From: Paragonimus westermani
Taxonomy: Eukaryota > Platyhelminthes > Trematoda > Plagiorchiida > Troglotrematidae
Reading direction: 5' to 3'
DNA length: 64,000 nucleotides
Assembly: GCA_008508345.1 (NCBI GenBank)
Contig: QNGE01000884.1
Span: forward strand, 71,418 to 135,417
Part shown: piece after piece, positions 12,258-24,362 of the stretch
Position numbering within the stretch: position 1 is the first letter of the stretch
Layout of the letters: every line of letters begins with the position of its first letter
Position numbers and translations under genes: made by a program
Notes under the pieces: model-generated
What the model was told of the DNA's origin: nothing
What the model saw: the letters and a program-made list of their open reading frames with translations, nothing else
The model's database searches: none

Positions 12258-15119
12258 CTGCAGGTGGAGTTTCCTCACTGTTATACGGTCAGACCGGCCA
12301 CGATAAGTGATTATGAGGTTGACTGAAATAATTATGATAAATTTCTAGAATAAGAGTTTTTCACTCAAAAAGACCTCCTGTTGTAGGGTGGGAGTGAATG
12401 TACACTGTTTCGTCAAACAGTGCATAAAATTGTGATGTTTCGCCGGTTTATGTCTTTTGGTGATCGTAAAGTTAGTTATTTGTTTGCCTTCAGTGTTACA
12501 TTTGTTTATTTTGAAATCTTTCAAATACAATTTTTCATACGGTCAGTGTGGAGCTAGCTTTGATCACCATGATCTCAGAGTCAAGTTGAATCTGCATAAC
12601 GCAGTAGGAAGAAAGTCGGTGATCTGGGCCATAACTAGATCAAATAGTTATCACACGGAAGTTGGAAACCGCTGGTTTTAAGTCTCCTGGGGGTAGAAAA
12701 GTTTACGACCAAATGACGAAAGTAAACAGTGTAACAAGTGTTGGATAACCCCCCCCTTCGGGCTATTCAACCGGATTTACCCATCCAACTGTTGAATGCA
12801 ACCGTTTTGCTTATGAAATGTGATAAGATAAATATATGCTTAACGGTCAAAGTTCGTCGAAAACACACTACCAGTTCCGCGGTTGTTACCGGTCGTGTGC
12901 TTTCGGCGAATTTTAAAAATTGAGCACCTTCGATTCATCATAATATATTTTGTAAAATTATGCTAATATCTAGAGGCTTGAGGTTGACTGAGTTTTTGCA
13001 CAATTCCGGTAGTTTTCTAACATCGACAATGATCTAGGAACTCCACTAAGCCTGAGATAAACGACAAAATTACCCTGTAGATGAGTTAGAATGTATAACG
13101 ATTTTGACTGTTTATTTGGCTTACCACTGCCAACATCCGTTAACGAATAAAATCCCATAATCCCTTGATTACCCTGATATCAAGGTTCTCACGCTTCCTT
13201 CCTCAGAAAGATCTTTTCCGGTTTGGAGTGTATGCTATCGTTTAAACTAAAGACGCGTTAGGAGGTAACGTTCACAAAACCTTTACTGGGCTACCCGACG
13301 GTATCCCTCAAATGGTTACATAAGGTAGATTTCGTTGACTTGGACTACTATGAATGTAGAACCGCTGAATTTTGTCAAACGTATTAATAAAAACGGTTAG
13401 CCTGCCTTTCCTATAGGAAACACGTAAGCGTTGAGCAGTTTTTCGTTACATGCTATTTTCTGTCTTCCCTAAACTATTTTTTACATGAACACTCAAATTC
13501 TAACATCTTCAGTCAAACAGTTAATGTTTATATCCACCTGGTTTCATACCAGCTCGAATACTAAGTGTGGATTCAGACTTACATGTATTGACTTAAATGG
13601 GAGTAACTAGCAAGCTATAGAAAATTTGGATGTATACTCGTCAGACAGATAAACAGGGTATCCAGTCATTGTAAAATTACTTGGATCTTACAAAATTGTA
13701 TGGGAAAGTTAACAGGTGTTTGTGTCAACTATGAACCGTGAGTGTGGGTCACCAAACGGATACAGATCTACAGAGTTATTGCAATGCATCAAGTGGGCTA
13801 CTCTTGACCCAACTGAACTAGACATATTATTCCAAAAAGAACAACCGTTTTGGAGGTGATAAGTGAGTTGAAAAACATGTTTCGTGTGATCCGTTCTCCT
13901 GTGTATATAAAAATGCATATGATTATGTTCTACGTATATATGGCAGACGACTGTGAGCTCCTTGCAGTGAATTTCTTTCGTTTAAATGAATCAGATTGCC
14001 CGTGTAACCTAGGAGTGTCTGAGGAAGTCAGCCATAATGCACAAGACGTGACATACTGTCAACGCGTTTCACGAGAAATTCGTTGTCCACAAGCAGTTAT
14101 CACACTTCGTTCTTTCACAGTCTACCTCAGTCTTTCTTTTCTGTTCTTCCATCGCCATTCGCAGCTAGTCAGGAGTGAAGTAACGAATAGGCGAGTCTAA
14201 CAGCCCTAACCCGTGTTTTAAAATGCTTGTTCAATTACAACCTGCGCCTCTTTCAACCAAAATACGCCACCGCTGAATGAAAATAACTTAAGGTTTCAAC
14301 CCTTACTCCCTTGAACGTCCCCATCTACTTCTGGAAACACGTTTTCTCTGCACCTTCCTGAGAGCGTTACAGAATTGGTGTATGGTATTATATTGGTATT
14401 ACATGGTGTCGGTATTACATTAGGCAACAAGCAAAAGCCTGGCTATTGGAATAAAGCCAAGTGAATGAGACTAGCAGATTCATTTACAGAATGCAGGCTG
14501 CGAGATGACAAACAAACCTCAATATATATGAACATGCTGTAACAGGTTGCCTTCCGTAGAACTTAGTGGCTGAACTTAGTGGAATTTGAAGTTAATTCAT
14601 CTACCGTCCGTAGAACCTGTTGCGATTCTGGATGACTGGAACGTGTACAATCTAAAGTCATTGAAATTATATGGTTCGAAATCGGTGTGAGCGCCATCCT
14701 ATCATACTTTATGTAACCATTACTGTATAGAGTTTAAAAACATTGAGTAGTACAATGTAATTAGAACAGACCAGTGTCGTAGTATAAAACTTACTTTAAC
14801 CTACCCCTTTCTGTGCAAAGGTTGTCTCATTTTTCACTCTCATCAAACGGCATGTATACCAATATATGCATGAAAACTCTAGCAAACAGTTGCAATTCGA
14901 CGAAACACTTGAATATTGAAGTGGGTCAACATCATAGTTTGATTTGTCGTTAATTAATAAGTTCCTGACTAACCCTAGAGGAAAGTGTTGGAATATTCAC
15001 TGTGTGAGTTGTGATTTCTACTTCCGAGTTTCAAATCATTTTTAGTGTTAACTTATGACCATAACCTGAGGATTACAAATTCTGCTGAGGACATATTCTT
15101 CTCTGTTCCCTATTGGTAG

Positions 15120-15225
15120 ATTACATTGACCGAGCTTATGAAATCGGAGACTCCATTAAACAATTGCCGGATTCCTTAGGAAGTATCTGCAAAATCTCCG
15201 GATCAAGAATTTGCGAAGATTTTAG
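15120..15225 (+). CDS. Weak candidate exon on the plus strand
   Basis: A good pyrimidine tract (cttctctgttccctattggtag) precedes an open frame reading YIDRAYEIGDSIKQLPDSLG. The frame runs to a GTGTAC donor. It lies opposite gene A and has no partner exons that I could find, so it may be a chance occurrence. Confidence 0.2.
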
Positions 15226-15361
15226 GTGTACGCTCAACCAAAAAGATAGCTCACTCTGCCAAGCTTCTCTTTCGTTCACTGAGAATCACCGAGGATGAAC
15301 AGTTCACCATTCCACGTTTCTTCACTTCATCAGACACCATGACACTTTGCTGAGTACATAC

Positions 15362-15459
15362 CTCTTGATGCTTGTCCGATGTTAGAGACTGTAGCTGCGA
15401 CGGTATAAACCCAGTGTCATGGGGCAGGTTCAAAATCCACAGCCAGTGTGGCAGACAGA
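15362..15459 (-). CDS. Candidate internal exon, gene A
   Basis: The donor is a consensus GAG|GTATGT. The chosen acceptor follows 'ccacttggtttcactcaag', giving two bases plus 32 codons with aromatic, Pro-rich start CLPHWLWILNLPHDTG and end LTSDKHQE. An alternative in-frame acceptor (ataccgtcgcag) would shorten the exon to 33 bases and would join in phase to the exon at 15673-15822. The exon ends on a codon boundary, matching the start of 12094-12257. Confidence 0.4.
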
Positions 15460-15672
15460 CTTGAGTGAAACCAAGTGGATAGGAAAGTTTTAGGCAGCGT
15501 CTCGGGCTATGGTTATCGGTGATTTCGACCTTTAGCGCCCTGTTCGGGTTCATTATGCAAGCAAAGGCCATTTAGGACATGAGCGTTTGATTGTGCCGGG
15601 TTCCGTAAAGGCATATAACTAATTCCACTGAAAACAGGCAAGGCGATCAGTCTGAAAAATATCCCTTCCCAC

Positions 15673-15822
15673 CAGTAAAACGAGGCAGGCTGCATATGAC
15701 ATTTTTTCAATTTGGAACATTAGGTGCACCAGCCGCGATACGCTTGCCAGATCATAGTGAGTCGGTCTAGGTGGTTGTTTCAAGTCAGTAGCTTTTAAGT
15801 CAAGTAGATTGGCAAATGAATC
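15673..15822 (-). CDS. Candidate internal exon, gene A
   Basis: The acceptor 'ttcaaactactggagctcgcag' opens a 150-base, 50-codon frame beginning DSFANLLDLKATDLKQPPRP and ending MSYAACLVLL before a GTGGGA donor, which is weak. The peptide looks like a genuine helical segment. The frame stays open for a further 18 codons past the donor, so the 3' boundary is uncertain. Unrecognised. Confidence 0.35.
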
Positions 15823-15999
15823 CTGCGAGCTCCAGTAGTTTGAATGAAGTATTGATAGATAGCAAAATCCAACCTCTCCGAGGCAGATACGTTGCACGCA
15901 ATAGTGTCTTTTCATATGCTTTTCTTAATTAATGAAGCTTAATGAGACGGTTACTGGCAGGAACGCTTACCTTCATCATGATGTATGCGGAAGAAGCCA

Positions 16000-18470
16000 A
16001 CACTTGCCTTGTGATTGCTTTGCTCGAATGTCATTGTTGGCTCAAAATCAGCTACTGCATGAACAGCAACCCACCATGTTTGTTAGAGTTCAATGGAGTT
16101 TTATCGGTCAGACATCATCATGACGAGAGCAACGAACAAAATGTTATTTATGAGGGGCAGTCACTTGTCTTGCAGCAGACTTAGTGAGTTTAGAAAATTG
16201 ACGGGCGGTTTTGATATGCGCGCAGTCTCTACCTTCAACCGGCTTGATGAAATGAAACAAACTTTCAATATCTCACGACAAAAACATACTAACGTCTGGC
16301 TTTCATCAGTGTCAACAAGAAATCTAAACTTGGTCTATCCCTCTTAAAGTAAAAATCCAAACAATTAATAAACATTGGAATATTGTATGCAAAACAGAAA
16401 CAGTTATCCCTTTAAAAAGATATCCGAAAAACTGAGGGAAACAGACCGACAAAATTATAATTCCGTATGACACAAGTTTTCAGAAACAGTATTTGGAAAG
16501 GGTTTTGTCTATTGCTTTTGAAAACATCCATACGCTGCTTTGGTATGTGTTCAGAATGGGAACCGGATTGGGTTAGTTTGAAACTATGGCATGATCAACT
16601 GGGAGAACACTTTAATCCATCTACTGAAGTGCGCATGTTCTATATTTGCTGCGCAGTCGTACACCAAAAGTATCAACGGTGTACAAGGTTGAGTTAGAAA
16701 CCGGTAAGTTCAGTAAATTAAATTCAAACAAAAAAACAGATACTTGATTTTGGAAGTGTTTTTGGCGATATCCGGATGCTAACAGAGTATTTCGTTGATA
16801 TGTGACATGATAAGCAATGATGAGAAATTGCTTACCATGCTGAGTTTTTGAATTTGAATTATGTACCGCATGTAGCGTAACCAGTACACTCGGATTACAG
16901 CTCTGAATGTAAGTAAACCCAACAATAAATCTGCATCAGTAGATATGTTGACGGTGTACTTGACTCATTTCCTACTATGTATTACGTCAAAACAATCTCT
17001 GTAAACCTCGGCTGTATGGAATAAACTTTTTACTTTAAGAACATTAATTTTTGCCACTGAATCAGCCGCCACCTGAGGCACTTTGCATAACACAACGTCC
17101 CTAACTTTGATCGTGACTAAAATAGAACAGCAATGAAATAGTTGTCAATGTTTAAACGTTACTTGAACGTTTGACTTCTTACTGTAAAGAACGCATGGTT
17201 ATGTTATTCCATTGACTTTACACCTGTCACATTTAGACCAAGTTGATGACCATTTTTGAAGACTGACGTCCTAGGAACAGCACATCGGTATAGCCGCAGT
17301 CATCTGGCAGCATCTTTTAGGCTGAAATTATTGTGCGTAATTAAAAGAACCCAACCTATCTTAATACACTCACATCTACACTTATGGCTAAGAAGAACTA
17401 CACTTGCATGATTGATTATCTACCCGAAACTCAGGGCAATTCATTTCCAGACAAACTCAAGCTGCACATCTACCCCCTATTATCAGTTCCTATTGGCAAC
17501 AGTCCCTTCCAAAGAGATTCCTAGACAGTATATCCCGGGAATGATTCATCTTTGGTCTAATTCCTCCCCAGACAGATAAATGCGATATAATTAAATCTTA
17601 CAGACATGTTCTGCAAATTACACAAAGGTGAATGATGGCAAAGAATAAGCTCACAAGCAACCTAGCGAAGGAACATTTCGTGAAGATATCGCTCTGATGT
17701 GCACTTGCATTCATATCAGTTTCGTAAACAAGTGGATAATAGTCCATCGAAAGTTCTTCTGAGACATGATGACAAACTTGAGGATATGTTTTTCAGAGGA
17801 CCGGGTGGAAGGTGAAAACCACTAGTCTGACGGAAGCCACACGGATCTCAGAGTAGATGACTTAAGAAGATAATTTATCTTCTACACTCTTTATTCATCA
17901 TCTCGTTCAATTAGTTCCTACTCAAAGTTTTGATCCTATTTGGTATCTGTCCGCAACAACTGTCACTTTCTGGACACATGACCTCGAAATAACTTTACTG
18001 AGATCATTCGACCATTGGATACGACGATTATCGCCGATCAGCCTCGCACTACTAATATATACCACTTCAAATTCGTTGAACGTGTTTTCATAGATGGTAA
18101 ATACCCATATAATGTGCACGATTCTTTCTAACTCAAGTTTTGAGCAATGTCGTTTGAACCGTTTTTTTGTTCTACATCGGTGTTGCGCATCCTTTCAGAA
18201 CTGATTCGAAGTACAGGAACGATTACGGGTCAAAGACAACTTTGGTAACGTGTATGGGTATCAAATATTCAAATGGAAAAAAAGCTGAAGCTACACAGCA
18301 ACCCCGAGATAAAAAATATCCAGAGGCAACAAGAATTATATTACAACTGTTGACGAACCTGTCAGTGAAAAACAGAGTCTCGACGTGGACCAAATCCCAC
18401 CCAACAAGAACCAGAAAGGTTTGTTTAGAGAAGAACAGAATACAAAATGTTTGCACCAAACAAACAGATA
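16000..18470. other. Non-coding stretch, probable intron
   Basis: Short overlapping open frames occur on both strands, none with paired splice sites that I trust. No repeat family was recognised. Confidence 0.3.
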
Positions 18471-18479
18471 TTCAGCCAC

Positions 18480-18540
18480 ATCTGTGGTGAGAATACTGGC
18501 GTTGTGGTCAACAAGTGCTCACGGGCACGGCAGCCGCAGC
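18480..18540 (+). repeat. Short core fragment of the tRNA-related repeat
   Basis: A 21-base block starting 'actggcgttgtggtcaacaa' occurs here and, reverse-complemented, at about 31000-31020 in a recognised repeat copy. It is followed by a GC-richer segment (gctcacgggcacggcagccg). Only the D-arm-like part is recognisable. Confidence 0.5.
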
Positions 18541-19465
18541 ATAAACTCCGTTTCGGTTTGGCTTTCACATTACTAACCAACTCTAGCAAGAGTGAAACTG
18601 TGTTCCAGCTCTCCACCTCGACCTGGGCTAGCCGGAATGAATGTACGAACTCTGAAGCTATGAGCAGTTGAGGTGGTATTCATTGAGAAACAGACTAAAC
18701 ACAAAAGCTCAGAAAGAACATTGAATGAAGGGAAAAATTCAACCGAAATGAGAAGTTCTGCTAAAATACATTCTACTGAACTGAACAAGGCGAATCTACA
18801 TATTCTCCAATAAAGAGGATTGGGTAGAAAATAACTAATCACTGCAGGTTGCTGTCAAAAGTTTATAAGTGACGTAATGGTAAGGACATATGTGGAGCTA
18901 CTAAGGTTACATCTGATAAAAACTAGCAAAATATGAAGGCTAATAGGGTTAAAACTGGTCTGGAAGGGGAGGAAATGAAAATCAGCAAAACTGGACGACA
19001 AACTCTCGAAGCGACAAAGAAAATCGGAGAAACTCGACAAAGAGGTAAACCGCCGCCGAGTGAAAAAAGAAATATTGAAGAAATCACCGGGGTAGCGAAC
19101 AAAAGAAATTCGAGGTGGTCACAAAAATTCGACGACTTCACAAGCTGTCGGAGCGAGCACTCCTTTTGAGGCGAAATAGGTTGATGCGTTCGGCTCCCAA
19201 ACGAAAATATCAAAAATATCGTGCACTAATTTAAGCCCCTTCTCTTCGTGCACAAGGATGTGTGGTAGGGATTCACTGCGCGTTCACGCCTGATGACTGC
19301 GAACATCCATGAAATGGGTCGTGTGCTCCCGGCAGATTTTCAGGATTTCTACCATGTAATCCAATCAGTGCCGTCCAATAGACACTTGTCATGAAGACCA
19401 CCGTGATTTGTGAGTTATCTCATTAAACATACGAATGGCATTACTGGCTTTTGAAGGGGTCACTC

Positions 19466-19540
19466 TCTCTTGAGGTGTAATTGGTCAGCCTGTTCAGGTG
19501 GTAACGGAGAGGTTGGTTCGAACCCTCCAAGGGACGTCAG
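19466..19540 (+). repeat. tRNA-like segment (possible SINE head)
   Basis: 'gtgtaattggtcagcctg' resembles a pol III A box. About 45 bases downstream, 'ggttggttcgaaccctcc' carries a near-canonical B box (GTTCGAACC) able to form a T-arm-like stem. I could not fold a full acceptor and anticodon arm, so this is a tRNA-derived repeat rather than a functional tRNA. It differs from the main repeat family. Confidence 0.4.
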
Positions 19541-19947
19541 TTTTTGCAGTTGGATTGAGACTTGGACTGAGACAACGTGTCCGGAGTAATTTCACATGCA
19601 TGTAACGTTCACCCAACGCTGGTGCAAGTTGCCACACAGTCGTTCATATATCCGGTCCTGAGATATACAAGGTGTTGAACAATTCGGTTCGAAACAGTTG
19701 TCTACGGCAGGCTCCAGCATGTTCCCACCTGTTCACAACTGGTCGGCTATCCATAAATCTACTCAATTTTCTAGTTACAGTAGGTTTCACACGATCTAAA
19801 AGTGTCTACCGATCCACCACACTGATTCGAATGCAAACCACACTCAGTCTTAGGGGTCATGTCCTCTCATAGCATTTCACTGAGAATCCGTATCTACTAA
19901 ACATGATAACCTTGTCCAACCCACTCGCGTTGTTCGAACCACAAACT

Positions 19948-20655
19948 NNNNNNNNNNNNNNNNNNNNNNNNNNNNNNNNNNNNNNNNNNNNNNNNNNNNN
20001 NNNNNNNNNNNNNNNNNNNNNNNNNNNNNNNNNNNNNNNNNNNNNNNNNNNNNNNNNNNNNNNNNNNNNNNNNNNNNNNNNNNNNNNNNNNNNNNNNNNN
20101 NNNNNNNNNNNNNNNNNNNNNNNNNNNNNNNNNNNNNNNNNNNNNNNNNNNNNNNNNNNNNNNNNNNNNNNNNNNNNNNNNNNNNNNNNNNNNNNNNNNN
20201 NNNNNNNNNNNNNNNNNNNNNNNNNNNNNNNNNNNNNNNNNNNNNNNNNNNNNNNNNNNNNNNNNNNNNNNNNNNNNNNNNNNNNNNNNNNNNNNNNNNN
20301 NNNNNNNNNNNNNNNNNNNNNNNNNNNNNNNNNNNNNNNNNNNNNNNNNNNNNNNNNNNNNNNNNNNNNNNNNNNNNNNNNNNNNNNNNNNNNNNNNNNN
20401 NNNNNNNNNNNNNNNNNNNNNNNNNNNNNNNNNNNNNNNNNNNNNNNNNNNNNNNNNNNNNNNNNNNNNNNNNNNNNNNNNNNNNNNNNNNNNNNNNNNN
20501 NNNNNNNNNNNNNNNNNNNNNNNNNNNNNNNNNNNNNNNNNNNNNNNNNNNNNNNNNNNNNNNNNNNNNNNNNNNNNNNNNNNNNNNNNNNNNNNNNNNN
20601 NNNNNNNNNNNNNNNNNNNNNNNNNNNNNNNNNNNNNNNNNNNNNNNNNNNNNNN
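19948..20655. other. Assembly gap (708 N)
   Basis: An uninterrupted run of N. Open frames spanning it are artefacts. The unknown length and content interrupt any gene A intron here. Confidence 0.99.
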
Positions 20656-20990
20656 GATGTTCCTCTAAATGTTGGAAAAACCACGCCTCCGATCTGGCCG
20701 TCTGTCGTATTTCGCCTGCCCTGCCTCGCCCGTTGGTCCGATCCAGTCGAGCGATGACTCATCCGGTCGCGCACGTTGTTCTTGATTCGATCGCGGCAGG
20801 CTTTTGAACGTGCCTCCCCCGCGTTGAGGTATTCGGCCGAGCGTTCGAAAACTCGCACCTCCGACCTGATAATCCACCACACTAGTTTCTTAAGACAGGA
20901 CAAGGTGATTTCTCTACTCGGCGATGTTTGTAGCAGGCTAGCTCTCGGATCTGGCTCAAATTCTTCTGAAAAATGATAATGCCGTTTTGC
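20656..20990. repeat. GC-richer segment bordering the gap, probable repeat
   Basis: This stretch is clearly richer in G and C than its surroundings and is open on the minus strand for about 116 codons up to the gap (peptide pieces RSEVRVFERSAEYLNAGEAR and GRRNTTDGQIGG). Composition, openness on more than one frame and adjacency to an unassembled gap suggest the edge of a collapsed multicopy repeat. No reverse transcriptase, protease or integrase motif is visible. Confidence 0.4.
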
Positions 20991-21248
20991 CTGAAGGTTG
21001 TACACATGGAAATAGTAGTGAAGTATATCTATAAATAACCTGGCGATGTGCGATCACCGGTGGATTTTGGTTCGTTCGATGCTGTAGATTTAGTTAAACT
21101 CAGTGAAGCGATTACACCGGATGGCAAGTAAAAAATACATATGGTAGCGTATTGAACAAGTTGTCTTCAATGTTTATTTCACCATGGAGCGATTTCCTAG
21201 CAAGAGAATATGCCCAAAAATATCTATCAGTGAACATCGGTTTCGTGA

Positions 21249-21264
21249 GTATATATATATATAT
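21249..21264. repeat. TA microsatellite
   Basis: A short perfect run of alternating t and a. Confidence 0.9.
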
Positions 21265-22473
21265 ACTAGAACTACCGGCATTTAATTCCAATACAAATTG
21301 TGAAAAACAGGTTTTTGCTTTGTAGAACGTATAGAAAGATGCAGAAATGTGTGGCTCAACACTGAGTTTGACAACATCCTCAAATAAGAATACTGTAACT
21401 GAAGTTATACTCGATTACCTTATTGAAAACATAATAGAAACGCATATAGATTTCAGCCTGACGGACAGAAAGAGGTCCTTTGCTTACTTTCATGAAGAAA
21501 GATCTTTTACTTTCGCTGTGTCCACTTATTCTGGTATTCCTAATAATTTTTCGGAAGTGCGAACAACCCTATTATATTCTGGTCAGCGCTGGATTTCAGG
21601 TATTTAACTTCAAAAATGAATGAGCTGCGTTTAAGCGGCACATAACCGTTGGCAAACGCTTGAAGTTCTCTCTGTGTAATCGGTTCGCAAAAACATGCGC
21701 AAATCAGCTTATTAAAATCAATTGTTCTGATGAAAAACACGTGACTGTCCTACGTAACTCGTTTTTTCGCTCACTGGGTCTGACGACAATGTCCGGTCAA
21801 ATTTGTCTTGCTGAAGTGTAACGAGGGCGGTATGGTATTGTGTAGTAGACAGAGAAACGAGCTGGTTTGATCAATATGGTCAAATTGACCTCTTAGGCCG
21901 TAAGTTCAGTGAAGATCAACAGGTGGTACCGAGTGAACTGAGATACTTGTTAATTTGTTCTCCCTAATGTTTTATATAAAGATAATTACTCGCATTGGAG
22001 AATATACTGAGAAAATACTGTTAGCCGTTTCGGAAGAATCGCGCTAATGTTTATCCAACGAATACGCCAACTTCGTTCCATTCATAAGCGAAGGTCTTTC
22101 AGACCGTGTGTAACGGGAAGCTTTCCAAACACTGGTAATGGCGAGAACTGGCCATACTACTCACAATCAACTGCCTTTAGGGTCTACTTTGCTATACCCA
22201 AGCCAGCCAGCCTATTGAAACCAACATGCGGTTGTGTCATTTACCTCTAGTACATGAATCAAATACCTTGTGGAAGCCCTGAATAAGTGTTGCACAAATG
22301 TCTAAAACATCACATTCTTAGTGAGTGATTTGACTGGAGAATTCGTGTGGTGATAGGTCTATGGAACTTTGTTAGTGAAAGCAGACATTTAATGACCGGT
22401 TTCTTGAGAACCGTACTTATTCTTCTCTATTTTGATCATGGCTTTATTATGCGCGGGTCACAGATAACCATAC

Positions 22474-22575
22474 TAGCGTCGAAAGCTGCGCCGTCCTTGA
22501 ATGTCGGGTTCAGGAATTGAGTTGGCTGTGAAAATACTGAGTTCTGGGATCTTCGATAGTTCTTTTTTTCTCACT
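22474..22575 (-). CDS. Candidate internal exon, gene A
   Basis: The acceptor 'gtattgctaatatgtag' and a GTATGG donor enclose 102 bases: one base, 33 codons and two bases. The peptide is basic and polar: VRKKELSKIPELSIFTANSI, then PEPDIQGRRSFRR. It lies between the exons at 26390-26526 and 15673-15822 but does not match either in phase, so missing exons (possibly in the gap) or a false call must be assumed. Confidence 0.35.
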
Positions 22576-23269
22576 CTACATATTAGCAATACAGTTACAG
22601 TATTGTGGCGTTTACACCTGTCAGAGTGGGTAAAGAGGCACGACTGAGGAATGTGAGACAAAATTTCACGGCTTTTGCTACAATGGCACTTCAATTCATC
22701 CGGTGTTATTCGATGGACGCGTCAGCGATGGATTTTTGTTGACAAAATACCAGCCATAAGTTGTTATAATGTAGAAGTAAGCAGTAAGCCTGGTTAGGTT
22801 CCGTAATCCGTTATACAGTGTGGCTGTCGATGGGGAATTGCGCAAGCAGACATCATCATGTATATTGTACACACACATGCTATATTTGGATGTATTATTT
22901 GTTCAGGCTGCTTACATTGGCGTAAGAGCAGGGCGATGAAACGGATGAGATAAGGGATAGCGTAGACCCGATTGCAGAGCTGTATTTTTTTGATGACGAA
23001 TGTTTCTAGACGCCAAATCTTTTATTTAAAGACGTAAGAATTTTAAGATGCGGTGCTTGGAGGTCATTGAAATTGGTATGGGGTAGAAGACATTGCTGGA
23101 TATGTCTTTGAGCAGCCGCAACCGACTAATAATGTTCAACGTCACCCTTAAATCTAAGAACTTAAGTATTTGTTTATGAGTGGATCTTAGAAGAAGTTAG
23201 GAGGTTAATCCCTAGATTAGATGCATCCGCAAGATTCCGATTGTTTGGTGGGTTTTGAAGGCTACGCTG

Positions 23270-23643
23270 TTACTTCAGATAACATTTTGGTGGATCAGCG
23301 ACCGTAGTTGTTGACAGGATTTCTCTCCAGTTAGACGGTACACCTACAGCCTTGAATATTTTTGTGAGGATACCAGATATTGTGACAATTCCATTCAATT
23401 TCAAGAGTCGGTCGTCAAAAACAGTGGTACATCTATCTGGTGTTGTGCCGAGGTTTTGGATCTTCCGAAGGTTCACGGCCGAACTGATTGCAAGTAAAGT
23501 ATCCTGAAAATGTTGCAGTTTGACTACCAACGTGTTTCTCGAAGAGGCTGAGAGTGCGATATCATCCGCAAGTGGAAGGAAATCTAGCTGGTCGTCCAGT
23601 GTGCTTTGGGCAGAGTAAAAATTAAAAAGGTGAAACCACTTAT
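23270..23643 (-). pseudogene. Reverse transcriptase remnant with intact ADD motif
   Basis: The frame contains FLPLADDIALSASSRNTLVV. The ADD codons are at 23561-23569 and correspond to the metal-binding aspartates of the palm domain. It is preceded by a WFHLFNFYS segment that fits the usual '(G)DPLSPxLFN' block in decayed form, and followed by LRKIQNLGTTPD, the region after the catalytic loop. An in-frame stop precedes the block, so it is not functional. Confidence 0.75.
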
Positions 23644-23935
23644 CCTAGGCCACTATAGACATTTGTGGTGGATACAGAGGGTCCTATTGACGAGAGCATC
23701 TTTTTGAGAAGAACTCACAACTTTCAATGTAAGAATTATCAGACTTGTCATCCTGAGACTAGGCAGTTTCTCAAAGTAGTAGTTGAACCGTGGACAGTGG
23801 CTGCTCGTAGCAACGATTTATGGGATATATGATCTATATCCTTAGATTTATCAGCTTTTGCAGACGAACACTCGCGATGTGTTGTATGAGAATGTCATAG
23901 CAAGCTACGCAGAATGGTCGTCATCTCAAATATTC

Positions 23936-24362
23936 CATCTCGTTTTGTTATGCCGGGCTGTTGGCAGATAATTGAATAGCATCTGACGAAAGCACCTTGT
24001 GACTACCGAACAAATAGAAATTGGGCGGAAGTCAACAGATGGCGTAAGCGGAATGGAGATCTTTGGTATGGATGTTTCGCGTGCAATGTCCAGCCGTGTA
24101 GGAAGTTGCCAGGCAACCGGTAGTTAATTGGAAACTTTGTCACTGATTTATTTCGGAGGTGATCTATGTCGATAGGTGTTCCGGGATAGGATTCGAGTGC
24201 AGAACATGCCAGGGAACGGACAGCCCAAGCGACTTCAGCTTCGGAGGTTGAAGCGACACGGATACGGTCACATAGATTCACACTCCGTAGAAGACACTTC
24301 TCACAGATCGTCGGGCCGTCAGGCAGTAAGTCAGAGAAACTTCTCAGGTCAGGTATTGTCAT
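23936..24362 (-). pseudogene. Reverse transcriptase remnant, N-terminal and fingers blocks
   Basis: From 24362 one frame covers the upstream region with SEAEVAWAVRSLACSALESY and LRNKSVTKFPINYRLPGN. The matching continuation IPKISIPLTPSVDFRPISIC and VVTRCFRQMLFNYLP lies in a different frame, so a frameshift has occurred near 24060-24110. The RPIS-type motif is a hallmark of non-LTR reverse transcriptases. Confidence 0.75.

Noticed and set aside
19857..21005. A 382-codon minus-strand frame and a 284-codon plus-strand frame across the gap
   Set aside because: Most codons are N, so openness is an artefact. Only the right flank is real sequence.
21347..21607. A plus-strand 86-codon frame after a good acceptor
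   Set aside because: The frame following the acceptor has an immediate stop before the ATG, and no donor follows.
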